From NCBI GenBank assembly GCA_025267735.1, contig CM046301.1:63693872-63757871 (forward strand): a stretch of 64,000 bases of DNA. Direction: 5' to 3'. Below the pieces are notes generated by a model. It was given only the letters and a program-made list of their open reading frames with translations, did not search any database and was not told the origin of the DNA. How positions within the stretch are numbered: position 1 is the first letter of the stretch; each line of letters starts with the position of its first letter. Positions 12,609 through 24,644 of this stretch are shown piece after piece. The translations under genes were made by a program, and so were the position numbers. Origin of the DNA: Mactra quadrangularis. Taxonomy: Eukaryota > Mollusca > Bivalvia > Venerida > Mactridae.

Positions 12609-13971
12609 TACTGACAATAAAGAAATATTTGACTTGACTTGACAATCTTTTATCCCCAAGTATTAGATTTTTATTAAACCACCCATGTTTATAGGAGAGC
12701 AGTACCGTAACAACACTGAATTTTGGATCAATTCTGTCCAGTCATCATTATTTTGTTTTCTTGCAATGATATGTATGAATTGAGATATTTATCAATAATG
12801 TTGTGTTGTTATATCACAGGATGCTCTTTGTTTCCTTGGTTTTTGTTAAAACTTGATTGTGACAAAACTGTTTTTATACCACTTACAATAAAAGCCACAC
12901 CTCTACCATTATATTGTCCCTCTACAGGATGTCCTGGTCAACATCTCACTGTCTAGTGTTTAATGTTTAAAGCCCCTACTTCAAGTCTGAATGCTCAAGA
13001 AACTGAAAACTAATGTAAGCATCTAACATTGGCTCTTCAAAAAACGTCTTCTTGGCAAATGTTATTTCCATTTCAATCTGTTTTTGTTGTATAAATGTAA
13101 TACTGTCGATACTTATAACATTGTAGTTTTATTATAAGCTTATTAAGAACAATTAGTAAAACTGTATTGTGGCTGTCTTGTTGAGTTGAATTATAACTTT
13201 CTCCAAAAACTGACTAGGGGGGGGGGGGGGGAAATAAACAAATATCCTGAGACTATATCTTTAAATGAATACACTATAAAGTTTGGACTAAACTCATCTG
13301 GTTTCTTGAATGGAGGGGTTTCAGAATAGTGGGTGATTTTGTTATATAAATAAAAAGGAAAAATATTTCCGGACCTGAATAAAAATCTGGTTTGTGGAGA
13401 ATTTTGGTTTATAGGGGTTCCATTGTATCTTCGTATTGGGGCTTTAATGTTTACATGGTACTTCAATACAATGTTCATTTTACTTGTTGTATTTTCACAT
13501 TAATTTCCTGTAGAGATAATGAAAACCTTTTTAGATAATTGATAATTATTATCTGGCTTTGTTTGCAAACAAATCTGTTTTCACTGATTGTTTAGCTACC
13601 AGTTGTATAAATTAAGATTGAACACGAGGGAATAAAGAATACATGTATTTTAAGAAGCTATGATCTTCTTTGTTGTCTATTATTAAGACTAAAGTGATGT
13701 ATGTATGTGTAGAAATATTCCTTTTTTTTGTTGGCATTTTTTAGTCTTGAACTATGATCATTGTATTCCTTAGAAAGAGTTAATTCCAGCTCTTATTTTA
13801 GAATGGTATATGATGATGTCTAGTTGGCGAGAAAATTGAATCAAAGATAGTAATTGTTGCTTGTTTTTTTCTTGAATTTCAAGTTGTGATTTATTGGTTT
13901 TATGATAACATTTCCATAAAAAGCTCATTATGTAAAATAAGATCTGTGAACATGTTGTTAGTGGATACCAA
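12609..13971. other. Non-coding, one poly-G tract
   Basis: The only notable feature is a homopolymer of about 14 G near 13217. No exon or mobile-element ends were recognised. Confidence 0.5.
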
Positions 13972-15076
13972 TTTTTAGCTCGACTTTACGTAGTAATGTA
14001 GAGCTCTCCTACTCGCCCCAGCGTCGGCGTCGGCGTCCGCGTCCGCGTCCACCTTTCTGATTAAAGTTTTTGTGCAGTAAAATACTTTCTTCTATATCTT
14101 TGTTATTTCTTAAGATATTAACTTCAAACTTTAAATATATGTTCCTTACTATCAACCACATCTCATGTGACAAGGTATATAACTTCAAAAACATTTCTTT
14201 CAGAGTTATCTCCCCTTGAACTGATTAAAGTTTTTGTGCACAGATTAAAGTTTTTGTGCAGTAAAATACTTTCTCCTATATCTTTGTTATTTCTTAAGAT
14301 ATTAACTTCAAACTTTAAATATATGCTTCTTATTATCAACCACATCTCATGTGACAAGGTTCATAACTCTAAATATATTTTTTTCAGAATTATCTCCCCT
14401 TGAACTTAGAGTTTTCTTTCAAAAATGTTTGTTTTTACTGCAACTGTTTTATTCCTTTAGGTATTGACTTTAAACTTTAAATGTACATTCCTTATTATCA
14501 ACCACATCTCATGTGACAAGGTGTATAACTCCAAATATATTTTTTCAGAATTATCTCCCCTTGAACTTTTCTTTAAAAAGTGTTTGTTTTTACTGCAACT
14601 GTTTTATTTCTATAGGTATTGACTTCAAACTTTAAATGTACATTCCTTATTATCAACCACATCTCATGTGACAAGGTGTATAACTCCAAATATATTTTTA
14701 CAGAATTATCTCCCCTTGAACTTTTCTTTAAAAAGTGTTTGTTTTTACTGCAACTGTTTTATTTCTATAGGTATTGACTTCAAACTTTAAATGTACATTC
14801 CTTATTATCAACCACATCTCATGTGACAAGGTGTATAACTCCAAATAAATTTTTTCAGAATTATCTCCCCTTGAACTTAGAGTTTTCTTTAAAAAATGTT
14901 TGTTTTTACTGCAACTGTTTTATTTCTTAAGGTATTGACTTCAAACTTTAAATATATGTTTCTTATTATCAACCACATCTCATGTGACTAGGTTTATAAC
15001 TCCTTATACATATTTTTTACTCCTGTGACAAACACTAACTAAGTCGAGCATGCTGTCTCCTCTGACAGCTCTTGTT
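13972..15076 (+). mobile_element. Pearl/Helentron-like element A
   Basis: The left end TTTTTAGCTCGACTTTACG can fold back (AGCTC with GAGCT). It is followed by a short (GGCGTC/CGCGTC)n tract, then core units repeated every 154-161 bp. Successive GTTTTTACTGCAACTG motifs start at 14431, 14585, 14741 and 14902. The right end GTCGAGCATGCTGTCTCC continues as TCTGACAGCTCTTGTT, in which GCTGTC and GACAGC form a hairpin. No coding capacity. This left flank, core minisatellite and 3' hairpin match the layout known for bivalve pearl elements and other Helentron-associated elements. Full sister copies at 22107 and 52774. Confidence 0.75.
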
Positions 15077-15090
15077 CTCTTATCCATTGG

Positions 15091-15240
15091 CATTCGGAAC
15101 TCCTCGACCATTTGCTACGAATAACCTCAGACATATTTGACGGCATTTTGGAAAACTGGTGTTGAAGTAAATAAATACACGTTCGTTTAGGCGATGACTG
15201 AATTTTCGCTTTTAGTCCGTAAATTTGAAATTACATGGTT
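15091..15240. mobile_element. Fragment of the foldback MITE (GAACTCCTCGGC family)
   Basis: Contains CATTCGGAACTCCTCGACC, TGTTGAAGTAAATAAATACA and TTTTAGTCCGTAAATTT, all shared with 8349-8665 and 41599-41909, in a rearranged or truncated order. It begins 14 bases after element A. Bases 15241-15795 after it hold nothing else recognised. Confidence 0.6.
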
Positions 15241-15795
15241 CAATGATATCGATGAACAATATTTAGTTCAATTTAAAACAAATAAATAAGTTAAGACAAA
15301 GATCTGTGTGTATACTGCAAGAACTATTTTGTGTAACCGTTACGTGCTTCGCCTTGCATAGGTAGTAAAATCACAAAAATCCAGTGAAGACCCCCCCCCA
15401 CAAATCCTTCTGAGATTATTCATTCATGAAAGGTCGAGGTGCTCCGAATGATCCATTGGGTGAATTTTTTTTTGACTGACCTGATGTAAGGAATTTGAGA
15501 TTTATAGAAAGGTTTATTTTCCTTATGAGTAATCAGGAGTCTAAAAATTTAAAACTTCATCTATGCTTCCTGTTTAGTCTTGATTTTATAAATATTTACA
15601 AAATTTCTTTACATTTCATTATAATTTCAACTGTAATTTTTATGTTTAGAAAACAAATATTATAAAAACAGTTTATGCATTATATACCACAACAGTTGTG
15701 GTTACAGTTTTGTAATGTATTAGCTGAATTCTTAACTTAAGTTTTGTATATTTATTTTTTATGTTTTAGGTGATACCTTTTTCTTTGTCTTTACT

Positions 15796-16105
15796 CAGGG
15801 GCAGATCTAGGGTTTTTTCTAGGGGGGGGGGCAAACTTTTTCTGGGGAGGGGGGTCCGAACTTTTTCTAGGGGGGGTCCAAACTTTTTTGAACCACATTA
15901 TACACATTTTGCAGAATAATGCTTATTAACTTATTAATAATAAAAACTACATAACTATTAAATCCATGTTTAAGAACCGAGAAAGTGCTTCATGCTACTC
16001 AAAAATGACTTACATTGAAGAATTACGCTAATGGACAGGTGCATTTTGGAAATTCTAGGGTGGGTCAGGATCCCCCTGACCCCATACACACTGGATCCGC
16101 CTATG
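15796..16105 (-). mobile_element. GGATCCGCCCC-type MITE, copy 1 (inverted)
   Basis: Starts CAGGGGCAGATCTAGGG and ends ACTGGATCCGCCTATG. The interior carries the family motifs in reverse orientation: GGTCCGAACTTTTTCTAG, ACCACATTATACACATTTTG and AATGACTTACA. The other copies are at 18014, 32090 and 58784. CAGGGGCGGATCCAG-like ends are a style I know from hAT-type non-autonomous elements. No clean target duplication is visible here. Confidence 0.7.
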
Positions 16106-17096
16106 TTATGTATACCAGTAGCTCAATTCTGATGAACCACTGGAAGCTCAGACTTTGACTAGAGTAATAAATCTAAGTTGCTTAAGTACTGAGCAAAAAC
16201 AAATTTATATTGTAATTGTACAATATGGTTCAAAGTTTTGAATCTCTCTCTCTAAAATCCCATGAAAACACATGTTGATATATTTTATAAGTTGAATTAT
16301 AACCTGAAAGATAAAACATTCTTCCAGATAATTTACTTAGTACTCTTTGTTAGAAAACATTTAATATATTATATAGTTACAAACTTGGCATAGTTGTGTC
16401 ATAAATAACTTATTTTGTAAATAAGAAATTTTGTTTTCTGCTTTAAGCCTGTACATTATACTCTGATTGAAAATTGCTGATTTGATAAATTGAAAGAGAT
16501 TACCAATTTTGTTAGGTTTTTGGCACGCACCATTATGTATACAAACAATGATATATGGTGATGTTTGTATATAAATCTGTGGAGAAGTTTCGGAAATGCA
16601 TATACTATGTTTAAAATGTGGGCAGGACAACATGGTCACAACCTGGGAATGTTAGGGAGATATCTAGGTTTAAATATAAACTTGGAGATATAACAGGCCC
16701 ACTTGACTGATAAACAACATTCAATGACCCGAAAATGTGGATTTAGTTTTACAGTGTCATATAGAAAATGAAATGTTTCCTGAATTACAGTTGGCTGTCT
16801 TCAAAGCTATGTACCTTTGTAATGTTTACTACATCTGTATTAGTGGCGTGTGAATTAGGCTACATTCATGTTTGATTAGTCATGGTCGCTGTCTCTAAGT
16901 ACATTATTGTATTAAATTGTCAGTCTGAGGATGAAGTCATGTCCTAGATCATTATAATGTCTTAGCATTTCAGCAGACTAGCCAGAGTCAGCGAGTAGAT
17001 TGTATGACGCCATCTTAAGTATTCATTAAACCATCTTGTGACTTTAGTAGACAGGGCTTCATCTAAAATTTTAAGCTAGGTTGTCAGAATGGACAG
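16106..17096. other. Non-coding stretch, nothing firm
   Basis: A 92-residue frame on the minus strand (16361-16639) has no recognisable domain. The end of this stretch (17041-17096) belongs to a dispersed repeat whose other copy lies at 44905-45000. Confidence 0.5.
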
Positions 17097-17104
17097 CCAG
17101 CTAT

Positions 17105-17500
17105 CAATCTCTGTAAACAGATATCCTGTAGAGTGTTTTCATACAGGATCTATAAGGTCTCAATGGAGAGTCACGTCGAGATAAACTTTATGTTGACCAA
17201 CCAATGCGTAGCTTTCATCTAGACGAAACACTATTAATAACATTTTGATTTCGTAATTTCTATTTTAGATCAAGGTTTGCGAGCTAATTTAACAGTGGCA
17301 TTATTCACAGTCTGCGATTGGACGGCTTATTTTAAATTGCGTGACATAGACAATGTAATCAAGTTACTATATTCATAACACTTTCATCATGAATATTATG
17401 AGAAAAGGTCACCTGAACATGACCCTTGATTGTAAATGGCCAGATTTAAATTAGCGAGTAGGCGAGCGGAAAAGTTTAGATCGGGTTTTAATCAGATTGG
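17105..17500 (+). mobile_element. hAT-like MITE (CAATCTGATT family), copy 2
   Basis: A 396-bp element flanked by a perfect 8-bp duplication, CCAGCTAT, at 17097-17104 and 17501-17508. Left end CAATCTCTGTAAACAGATAT; right end GATCGGGTTTTAATCAGATT then GG. The host repeat it entered also occurs without the insertion at about 44905-45000, with a single CCAGCTAT, which confirms the boundaries. Confidence 0.92.
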
Positions 17501-18013
17501 CCAGCTATATTTATTTTTAACTTGCTCAAACCAATTAACTGTAAATGATTGTGAATTGATACAAAACTAGTATAAAAAATGTAGACTTATTTTAGACTTT
17601 GAGCACTGTTGTCTTTTGTCTTTCACTAAATGGATGCACTAAATGTGTGTAGACTATAAATTGTCTCTGCTATAACATACATTGATGTTAATTCCTTGCT
17701 CTGTTTTTCTTTTTCTCATGTAATGAAAAAGATGTTTGCATTAATCTTATCTGTATGGCAGTAATATGATGTAAAACAGTAATTGTAGGAGTAACTAAAG
17801 TAACAATGGGAGTATCAACCATATTTCATAAACATTTCATAATATCTCTTAGATATAAGATAATTATTTCACCTTGTACCCTACTGCGTGGGAAAAAAAC
17901 TTGCGTCTAGGAATAAATATGATAAAGAGACTGTAAATGCTAGCTGGCACCTGTCATATAAAAGTTAACATATTGAAGCCTATTTTATTTGTGGGTGAAA
18001 TTCTTATAAACAA

Positions 18014-18353
18014 GGAGGAGGGGGGGGGGGTTTCAGGACAGTGCACAATATCAATGTGTTATATTAAAGTTATGATATGTTACTTCATAAAAACACTTTT
18101 GTGCTCCCCCCCTAGAATTTCCAAAATGCACCTGTCCATAAGTGTATTTTTTGACTGTAAGTCATTTTTAAGTTGCATGAAGCAATTTTTCTCAGTGCTT
18201 AACATAGATTTAATGGTTATGTGGTTTTCATTATTAATATGTTGCATTTTTCTGCAAAATGTGTATAATGTGGTTGTGGTTCGAAAGTTGGACCCTCACT
18301 AGAAAAGATCGGGACCCCCCCCCCCCCCAGAAAAAATCCTGGATATGCCCCTG
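18014..18353 (+). mobile_element. GGATCCGCCCC-type MITE, copy 2
   Basis: The right part is well preserved: CCTAGAATTTCCAAAATGCA, AATGTGTATAATGTGGTTGT, then ATCCTGGATATGCCCCTG. The left end is a poly-G run without a clear terminal repeat, so the left boundary is approximate. A 121-residue open frame across it is artefactual. Confidence 0.65.
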
Positions 18354-18459
18354 GAGATTGTTTTTATTGGATGATTACAATTATAGGTAAGAGTGTTATA
18401 AGGGAGTGTTTTACTTTATTTAATGATTTATAATTGTGTTTTAATTATACTTATTACAG

Positions 18460-18546
18460 AATGATGAAGATGATCATGATTGTCAGTTGGATTTAGAAGA
18501 TATTCTTAACTTAGATACAGACTCAGAAAGATTGCAATATGCATAT
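18460..18546 (+). CDS. PPP1R14: PPP1R14-like protein phosphatase 1 inhibitor, internal exon
   Basis: An 87-bp exon between a TTATTACAG acceptor and a GTAAGT donor, phase 0 at both ends, 29 codons. After an acidic start (NDEDDHD) it reads QLDLEDILNLDTDSER. This matches the conserved helix of CPI-17/PHI-1/KEPI (family pattern I-D-E-L-L-x-L-x-S/T-E-x-E-R). Family members inhibit the PP1 catalytic subunit, including the myosin phosphatase form, when a Thr in the preceding N-terminal segment is phosphorylated by PKC or ROCK. That segment is not in this exon. It is too short to stand out as an open frame; identification rests on the joint reading with the exons at 35791 and 42822. The paralogue type cannot be assigned. 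Confidence 0.78.
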
Positions 18547-18891
18547 GTAAGTAACATTTTACATTCTTAATTTATCTATGAATTATTTTCTTTCCCCTAA
18601 TCTTTATAGCATTTTGGATTGTTGGCTCCTTTTGGCATGATTGTAAATATTTGAAAAAAAAAATATCCAGGAAAGGTTAAATGGCTGTTGTAATTAACCA
18701 AAAGAGTGTTTATGTTCTCTGGAAATCGAAACTGAAAAAAATGTATTTAAGTATTGGTGTTTTTTGACTGTTTCAATTTCCAACTGCTTCCAGTCCATGA
18801 ATAGCAATTTCAATTTTTCTTTAAAAAGAGAAATTAGGCTCTGTTTTGAAGGCTAAGCAATTAAATGTACAATATAAAGACAATTGTGCAG

Positions 18892-19672
18892 TAGGGCTGC
18901 AACGATTCGATTCGATACATCGAAACTCGATTGCAAGGGTGCCGATTCGATTTCGATTCGGGACCCGTGAGTTTCGATTCGATACTGACTTTTAAATGTG
19001 TCTACTTAAGTTATAACGATAAAAGCGAAGGCGCGCCTAAAAGTCAAAGTATACGTTGACAGTGAAACTGGGTTTCACTTTGTTACATTTCTGTTAAATT
19101 TCCATTACGATTTTATGTAGCATGATTGGAAACTCTGTTCCAAATATACATTCTATAGTATATGCCCCGATCCTCCGCCAATTGGGTCGGTGTGATTGAA
19201 TTTTACCTGTTCTGACAAATTGGAAGATTTTAGGCTCCGCATGAGCAAGCCAAGTTTTGTTGTTAGTTTATTCAAATTTAAATAGTTTTGCATGTACAGT
19301 GTATGTTAAACTAATATGTACAATAGTATACCAAGAACTGCATCTTTCTACAATTTATGATCCATGCTGTCTTTACGTTTTAAGTCGATATTACATTAAT
19401 TATACATTTTCGCAACCTGTACATTCGTACCCAATCCATTTCGTACTTGAATAAAGCAAATATTAATTATCAGATTTTCGAGTTTCGTGTTATCCAATTT
19501 TAGTAACAATTTTATTTAATTAATATTATTTAGTTTTAAGCTCAAATATATGTAAAAATACATATTTGTAGTAAATTTTATTAATAAAAGAATCGAATCG
19601 AAAAAAATCGAATCGAAAAAAAAATAATCGAATCGCATCGAATCGACTTTCCGGTGAATCGTTGCAGCACTA
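18892..19672. mobile_element. hAT-type MITE (TAGGGCTGCAACGATTC ends)
   Basis: A 781-bp element with a perfect 8-bp target duplication, TTGTGCAG, at 18884-18891 and 19673-19680. Ends TAGGGCTGCAACGATTC and GAATCGTTGCAGCACTA are inverted repeats. Subterminal regions are full of ATTCGATTCGAT-like repeats on the left and ATCGAATCGAA-like repeats on the right. No transposase frame. It sits 346 bp into the long PPP1R14 intron. Confidence 0.95.
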
Positions 19673-19786
19673 TTGTGCAGTGAAATTAGTTATGATGGCA
19701 GTGTGGATTGTACATAATTTAACAAAAGTGTTGATGCAAGTAAATGGCCTATTAATCTAATGAAAAAACAACTACAGAATGGTTTT

Positions 19787-19952
19787 GTCAATATTTTTTG
19801 ACTGTTCACAGTGACTGAATGCATTATATTTATACTCAAGAATTATTTCACGAAGTTCATGAACCATTTTCACTAGTGGGACGACAATAATTTTAATATA
19901 TAAATTCACCGTGAAATTATTCATGTTTTGACAGTTGAGAAAAAATTAACTA
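19787..19952. mobile_element. MITE with TTTTTTCTCAACTGTC termini, copy 2 (internally deleted)
   Basis: Carries AGTGACTGAATGCATTATAT on the left and ATTCACCGTGAAATTATTCA with TTTTGACAGTTGAGAAAAAA on the right, as in the copies at 9611, 45270 and 60715, but is about 80 bp shorter. Bases 19953-21119 after it carry nothing recognised. Confidence 0.7.
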
Positions 19953-21119
19953 TACCTTGTTCTAATTATGTAATGCTGAAGAGGTAACATTTATAACTTG
20001 CTGGGTATTTTATTCTATGGATTATATAACTTCAATTCCTGCTTTCAAAATTCATATTATACACTATATGCTCATTACATCTGAAACGAAATCAATACGT
20101 TTATCAATTTGGGTCAAATTTCTACACAATCATATAGGTCATATTTTATCAATGACTTTAAAATCAAAACAAAATATAATCTTATAAGTTGAGGTATTGA
20201 TTGATCAATTTATTCTGTTAACTCAGTTTTCAAATGCTAAGGACAAGAACATGAAATTATCATTATTTATATGTTATTTAACTTCATTTGAAACTGAAAT
20301 CTTATACACTCACTCACCACACCCTGTTTTTATGACTTTCTATAAGAGTTTGTTAAACTTCAAATTAAGTTAGTTTTATTAATGGTTTAAATTTGTTTGT
20401 AATAAAAAAAACCATTCATATTATTTCAAATATAATTAAGCTGTGAACATTGATATGTTTTAGGGCGTGTAAACATCATAATTTATCATGGTTATACATC
20501 AATTAAATGGAGAACTGTATTAGTTTACAAATTACATGTTTATATATAAATAAGTTTTACTTTAATTTACTGTAAGCAATCCCACCATTATATAACATAA
20601 ATAATTTTTAATATTTACAAGATTTCACTATGAGTCCCGTACTAATGTTTTCATCTAAGTTAATCTAATTAAAACCTGCTCTATAATTCAATAAGAGCCG
20701 AAAAGCCATGTTAGATTCTATTACTTCTTAAGTTACTATTAAAAGGTTTGATTTTTCGTAACCCTATTAAGATGAAACTTTCTTAGAAATGAAATATCCT
20801 TAATCAATAACCCAGGATATTAAGGGGAAAAAAATGATTCAGCTTAAAGTTATTAAACATAAACTGGTCACAAAGTCAACCTCAGCTGTCATGTATTCTA
20901 TTGGCCTCCGATGTCATTTTAAATGTGACGTTGTACATTTTATAATGTTCACTAATATCCATTAAATAGTTTTCTTATTACATATCCATTTCTGCCTGTC
21001 AAATTTGATGAAATGATTAGTTTAAATTCAGGTGTTTAATTGACTGTCACATCGTGCAGATATTTAAAACTTGTGGTAAATTATTTAGCTCACAATATCA
21101 TTATGATCGTGTACTATTG

Positions 21120-21992
21120 CGAGGGCCCTGATTTGATTTTAATTTGAAACTTGTGATTTTCGATTTGATACTGGCCATTAAACTTTTCTATAAAAGTCAT
21201 AAACATCAATACATGTAAAAACTAAACATGATTGAATTTAGTGCACCCTAAAGAACAACACTTTTTAGAAACAACAGTTACTATAAGTAAATTTTTAAAA
21301 ACAACTCATAATGTGAACGTCAAAAGTTTTAATTTTCAACATTGCTGAAGAAGGCTTCGTAAAGCCGAAAATTTCATTAAAGAGTATTTTATTAGGTATA
21401 TGTGGTCATAAGCATTTAAGACATTTAGGCACTATAATAAAGCCGCCCTGCTAGCTCAGTTGGTAGCACACAAGTCTACTGATCGAGGGGTCGTGGGTTC
21501 GATTCCCAGGCGGGGCATACTTTCGTGGAGCTTGGTCATAAAATTATTTCCACGGCCATTTTCCCTCCTATCAATGATTTTTGTAGGGCAGTTATTAGTC
21601 ACTGACGAAGGTGTGCGCTTAGTAGTTGGTTAACAGCTAAATCCAGAGATTTAGCCTTTCCAGGAGGAGTGAGTGGGTTGACTGAACCCCGCTATATGAC
21701 CTATAGAATGTGTTGCTACGGCGTTAAACTAAATCCAAAACAAAACCAACAGCACAATAATAAACATGTGATAAATCAGTATGAAAATTTATTTGCATTA
21801 TATTTATCTTGTTCTAAAATAAATGTTAAAAATTTATATATGACAATTTTATTATTATTTAGTATATTTAGGTAGCTCTAAGCTCAAAAGAAAACTGTAT
21901 ATTTTGAATAAAATACCTTTAATGACTTGAATGGAAAATAGTCGAAATGAAAAAAAGAAATCGAATCATCAAGTTAATCATTGCAGCACTTA
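21120..21992. mobile_element. Decayed hAT-type MITE interrupted by a SINE
   Basis: The right end (AAATCGAATCATC, then AATCATTGCAGCACTTA) and the left region (ATTTGATTTTAATTTG, GATTTTCGATTTGATACTG) resemble the element at 18892. Terminal bases are degraded, so the left boundary is approximate. A SINE (21442-21751) lies inside, so this element is older than that insertion. Confidence 0.55.
21442..21751 (+). mobile_element. tRNA-derived SINE, family B, copy 1
   Basis: The head has an A-box (TAGCTCAGTTGGTAGCACA) and a B-box (GGGTTCGATTCCCAGGCG). The body contains TACTTTCGTGGAGCTTGGTC and TAAATCCAGAGATTTAGCC. The end is GCGTTAAACT plus an A-rich tail. Thirteen-bp target duplications, GCAC(T/A)ATAATAAA, lie at 21429-21441 and 21752-21764 (12 of 13 identical), supporting LINE-mediated insertion. 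Other copies: 29811 (-), 57600 (+), 61051 (-). Confidence 0.93.
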
Positions 21993-22106
21993 GATTGTGT
22001 ACATTACATCAACCTATCTAATGTTTGATTGGTTTTCTAACATCTAATCTTTTGTATCATCAACATTTCACTGCTTAACACTATAGATGCAACATTTATG
22101 CTCCAA

Positions 22107-23177
22107 TTTTTAGCTCGACTTTACGAAGTAATGTAGAGCTCTCCTACTCGCCCCGGCGTCGGCGTCCGCGTCCGCGTCCGCGTCCGCGTCCACACTTCTG
22201 ATTAAAGTTTTTGTGCAGTAAAATACTTTCTTCTATATCTTTGTTATTTCTTAAGATATTAACTTCAAACTTTAAATATATGTTCCTTACTATCAACCAC
22301 ATCTCATGTGACAAGGTCCATAACTCCAAACACATTTTTTCAAGAATTATCTCCCCTTGAACTGATTGAAGTTTTTGTGCACAGATTAAAGTTTTTGTGC
22401 AGTAAAATACTTTCTTCTGTATCTTTGTTATTTCTTAAGATATTAACTTCAAACTTTAAATATATGTTCCTTTCTATCAACCACATCTCATGTGACATGG
22501 TCCATAACTCCGAATGCATTTTTTCAGAATTATCTCCCCTTGAACTTAGAGTTTTCTTTAAAAAATGTTTGTTTTTACTGCAACTGTTTTATTTCTTTAG
22601 GTATTGATTTCAAACTTTAAATATATGTTCCTTATTATCAACCACATCTCATGTGACAAGGTTCTTAACTCCATATACCTTATTTTCAAAGTTATCCCCC
22701 TTGAACTTATAGTTTTCTTTAATAAATATTTGTTTTTACTGCAACTGTTTTATTTCTTTAGGTATTGACTTTAAATATATGTTCCTTATTATCAACCACA
22801 TCTCATGTGACAAGGTTCATAACTCGAAATATATTTTTTTTTCAGAATTATCTCCCCTTGAAATTAGAGTTTTCTTTAAAAAATGTTTGTTTTTACTGCA
22901 ACTGTTTTATTTCTTCAGGTATTGACTTCAAACTTTAGATATATGTTCCTTATTATCAACCACATCTCATGTGACAAGATTCATAACTCCTTATACATTT
23001 TTTCAGAGTTATCCCCCTTGAACTTATAGTTTTCTATTTATTTCTTTTTTTTTTCTTTGAATTTGTTAAGGTTATATTTTCAAATTTTAAAATATGTATG
23101 TTCCTTATCATCAACCACATCTCCTGTGACAAACACTTACTAAGTCGAGCATGCTGTCTCCTCTGACAGCTCTTGTT
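22107..23177 (+). mobile_element. Pearl/Helentron-like element B
   Basis: Same layout as 13972-15076: left end TTTTTAGCTCGACTTTACGA, a (CGTCCG)n tract at 22157-22190, core units of about 155 bp with GTTTTTACTGCAACTG, and a right end with the GCTGTC/GACAGC hairpin and CTCTTGTT. It is almost identical to 52774-53834 over its whole length, including matching internal irregularities, so the two copies are recent. The 99-codon open frame inside is not a gene; a near-identical one sits in the sister copy for that reason. Confidence 0.8.
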
Positions 23178-23647
23178 ATCAAACCTATTCAGGAGCTTCA
23201 TATTAATGAATAATGTGTCATGTTGTGTCAAGAACTAGGTCACCAGGTCAAATCAAAGGAAAACAGTCCTAATGTTAATAGACCACCATTTTTTGTCAAA
23301 CCTAAATTATTTCAGGTGAGTGATTTGTAGCCACATACCTCTTGTTTTGTGAATATTTAAGACATCATTTAGGATAATGCATGTATGAATTAATCTAAAC
23401 ATCATGATCATTTTTACAATATAAAGACAGGTTGCTCACATACGTTTAGCAATATGATTGATATTTAACGATTTGTGATGAAATTTGTAAGTGTGCACTG
23501 ACTTGTGTAAAAATAGCTGATAATATCAATTTAGATTTTCTTTGAATCTAAAGTTAATACTAATCCGAACAAAAAATCTTGGGTTTCGTCTGTAAGAGAT
23601 CTGTTTAATAACTTGGGCATAAGTGATGTGTTGGTGATCTTAACATT

Positions 23648-23692
23648 TTTAGCTTGACTTTTCGAAGAAATGGAAAGCTCTCCTACTCACCT
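23648..23692 (+). mobile_element. Solo left end of a pearl/Helentron-like element
   Basis: TTTTTAGCTTGACTTTTCGA and GGAAAGCTCTCCTACTCACC match the left end of elements A, B and C with a few substitutions. No core units follow. Confidence 0.6.
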
Positions 23693-24590
23693 TTTTATAC
23701 CAACTGACAACACACTGACATAACACCGACTAATAAAACACTGGCAACACGATGACAAGAAACTGAAATTCAATGTTCCTGAAATTAATGAAACATATTT
23801 AAGACCAGTGGTTAATTAATACAAATTAAAAAACATGTTTATTAAAAAAAAATATCCAAACCTACGTACACTGAAACTTATTGTCAGTCTATTGTCAGAC
23901 CACCTTTTGTCAGTTAAAATTTAAATTTTGTAGCTGAGCTGTTAATTTAAAGTTTAATATTGTCAGTCTAATGTCAAGTCTGTTTTTCTTCACATGCTAA
24001 TATCAGACTGTTGTCAGATTATTGTCAGTGTGTAGTCATACATCCCTTTTAGACACAATCTTGCCTGTTTATAACCAGTTGACCAACAGTCTAATGTCAG
24101 ATCTGGCAATGGGCTGATATTATCTGTCAGTGTGTAACCTGATTATTTTTTCATGCCAGTGTGAAAACCCGGGTCGATAGTGCAGTTGGTAGCGCGCTGG
24201 GATTTGTAATCTTGTGCCCGAGGGGGCACGGGTTCAAATCCCACCAGGGGAGGTTATACCCTTCCATTAAAATTTGACAGTACTGTCGATTTTCCTCCAT
24301 TGATAAGATAATATGGAGAAGTTTCCGGCCTTGTGGAAGGGTAGGTGAGTACTGGTTATAGACAATGGTCCAGGAAAGCTAGGTTAGGTGCGCTGGAAGT
24401 CATAAAATGACCTAAATTGTGTTGACACGGTGTTAACTCCAATAAATAAATAAATAACATACCAGTGTGAAAAACTATTGGATACAGTGTGTTGTCAGAC
24501 AAAGCTATTTGTAGTCAGTTAGATATCATTGTAGTGTTAGCAGTTTAGTGCAAGTGTGTTGTCAGAAACTGCTTTTTATAAGGGTTTACA
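23693..24590. mobile_element. TGTCAG-rich element with inverted ends, interrupted by a SINE
   Basis: The left end ACCAACTGACAACACACTGA and the right end AAGTGTGTTGTCAGAAACTG are inverted counterparts. Between them the motif TTGTCAG(A/T) and relatives recur irregularly more than ten times (for example CTTATTGTCAGTCTATTGTC at about 23879). A family A SINE (24168-24457) splits it. Family unknown; boundaries approximate. Confidence 0.5.
24168..24457 (+). mobile_element. tRNA-derived SINE, family A, copy 2
   Basis: Head GGTCGATAGTGCAGTTGGTA and B-box GGGTTCAAATCCCACC. The body is shared with 7375-7656 (TTATACCCTTCCATT, GGTGAGTACTGGTTATAGAC) but is more complete here. Target duplication of 16 bp with one mismatch, CAT(G/A)CCAGTGTGAAAA, at 24152-24167 and 24458-24473. 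Confidence 0.93.
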
Positions 24591-24644
24591 GTGAATTATG
24601 CTTACAATATGATGATCTAAATAAAAAATAATGTTATGATGATT

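Noticed and set aside
12178..12659. Five overlapping frames of 65-81 residues on both strands
   Set aside because: They reflect the higher GC content of a MITE and are palindromic partners of each other.
17890..17960. NKYDKET reading, considered as the missing N-terminal exon of the PPP1R14 gene
   Set aside because: Only the KYD stretch fits; the required conserved helix (RLDxxxWI-like) does not follow and the frame stops soon.
17937..18302. 121-residue + frame
   Set aside because: It crosses a GGATCCGCCCC-type MITE with poly-G and poly-C tracts; no known domain.
22308..22607. 99-residue frame nearly identical to one at 52963-53265
   Set aside because: The conservation reflects two recent copies of the same non-coding element, not protein selection; the frame runs through the core minisatellite.
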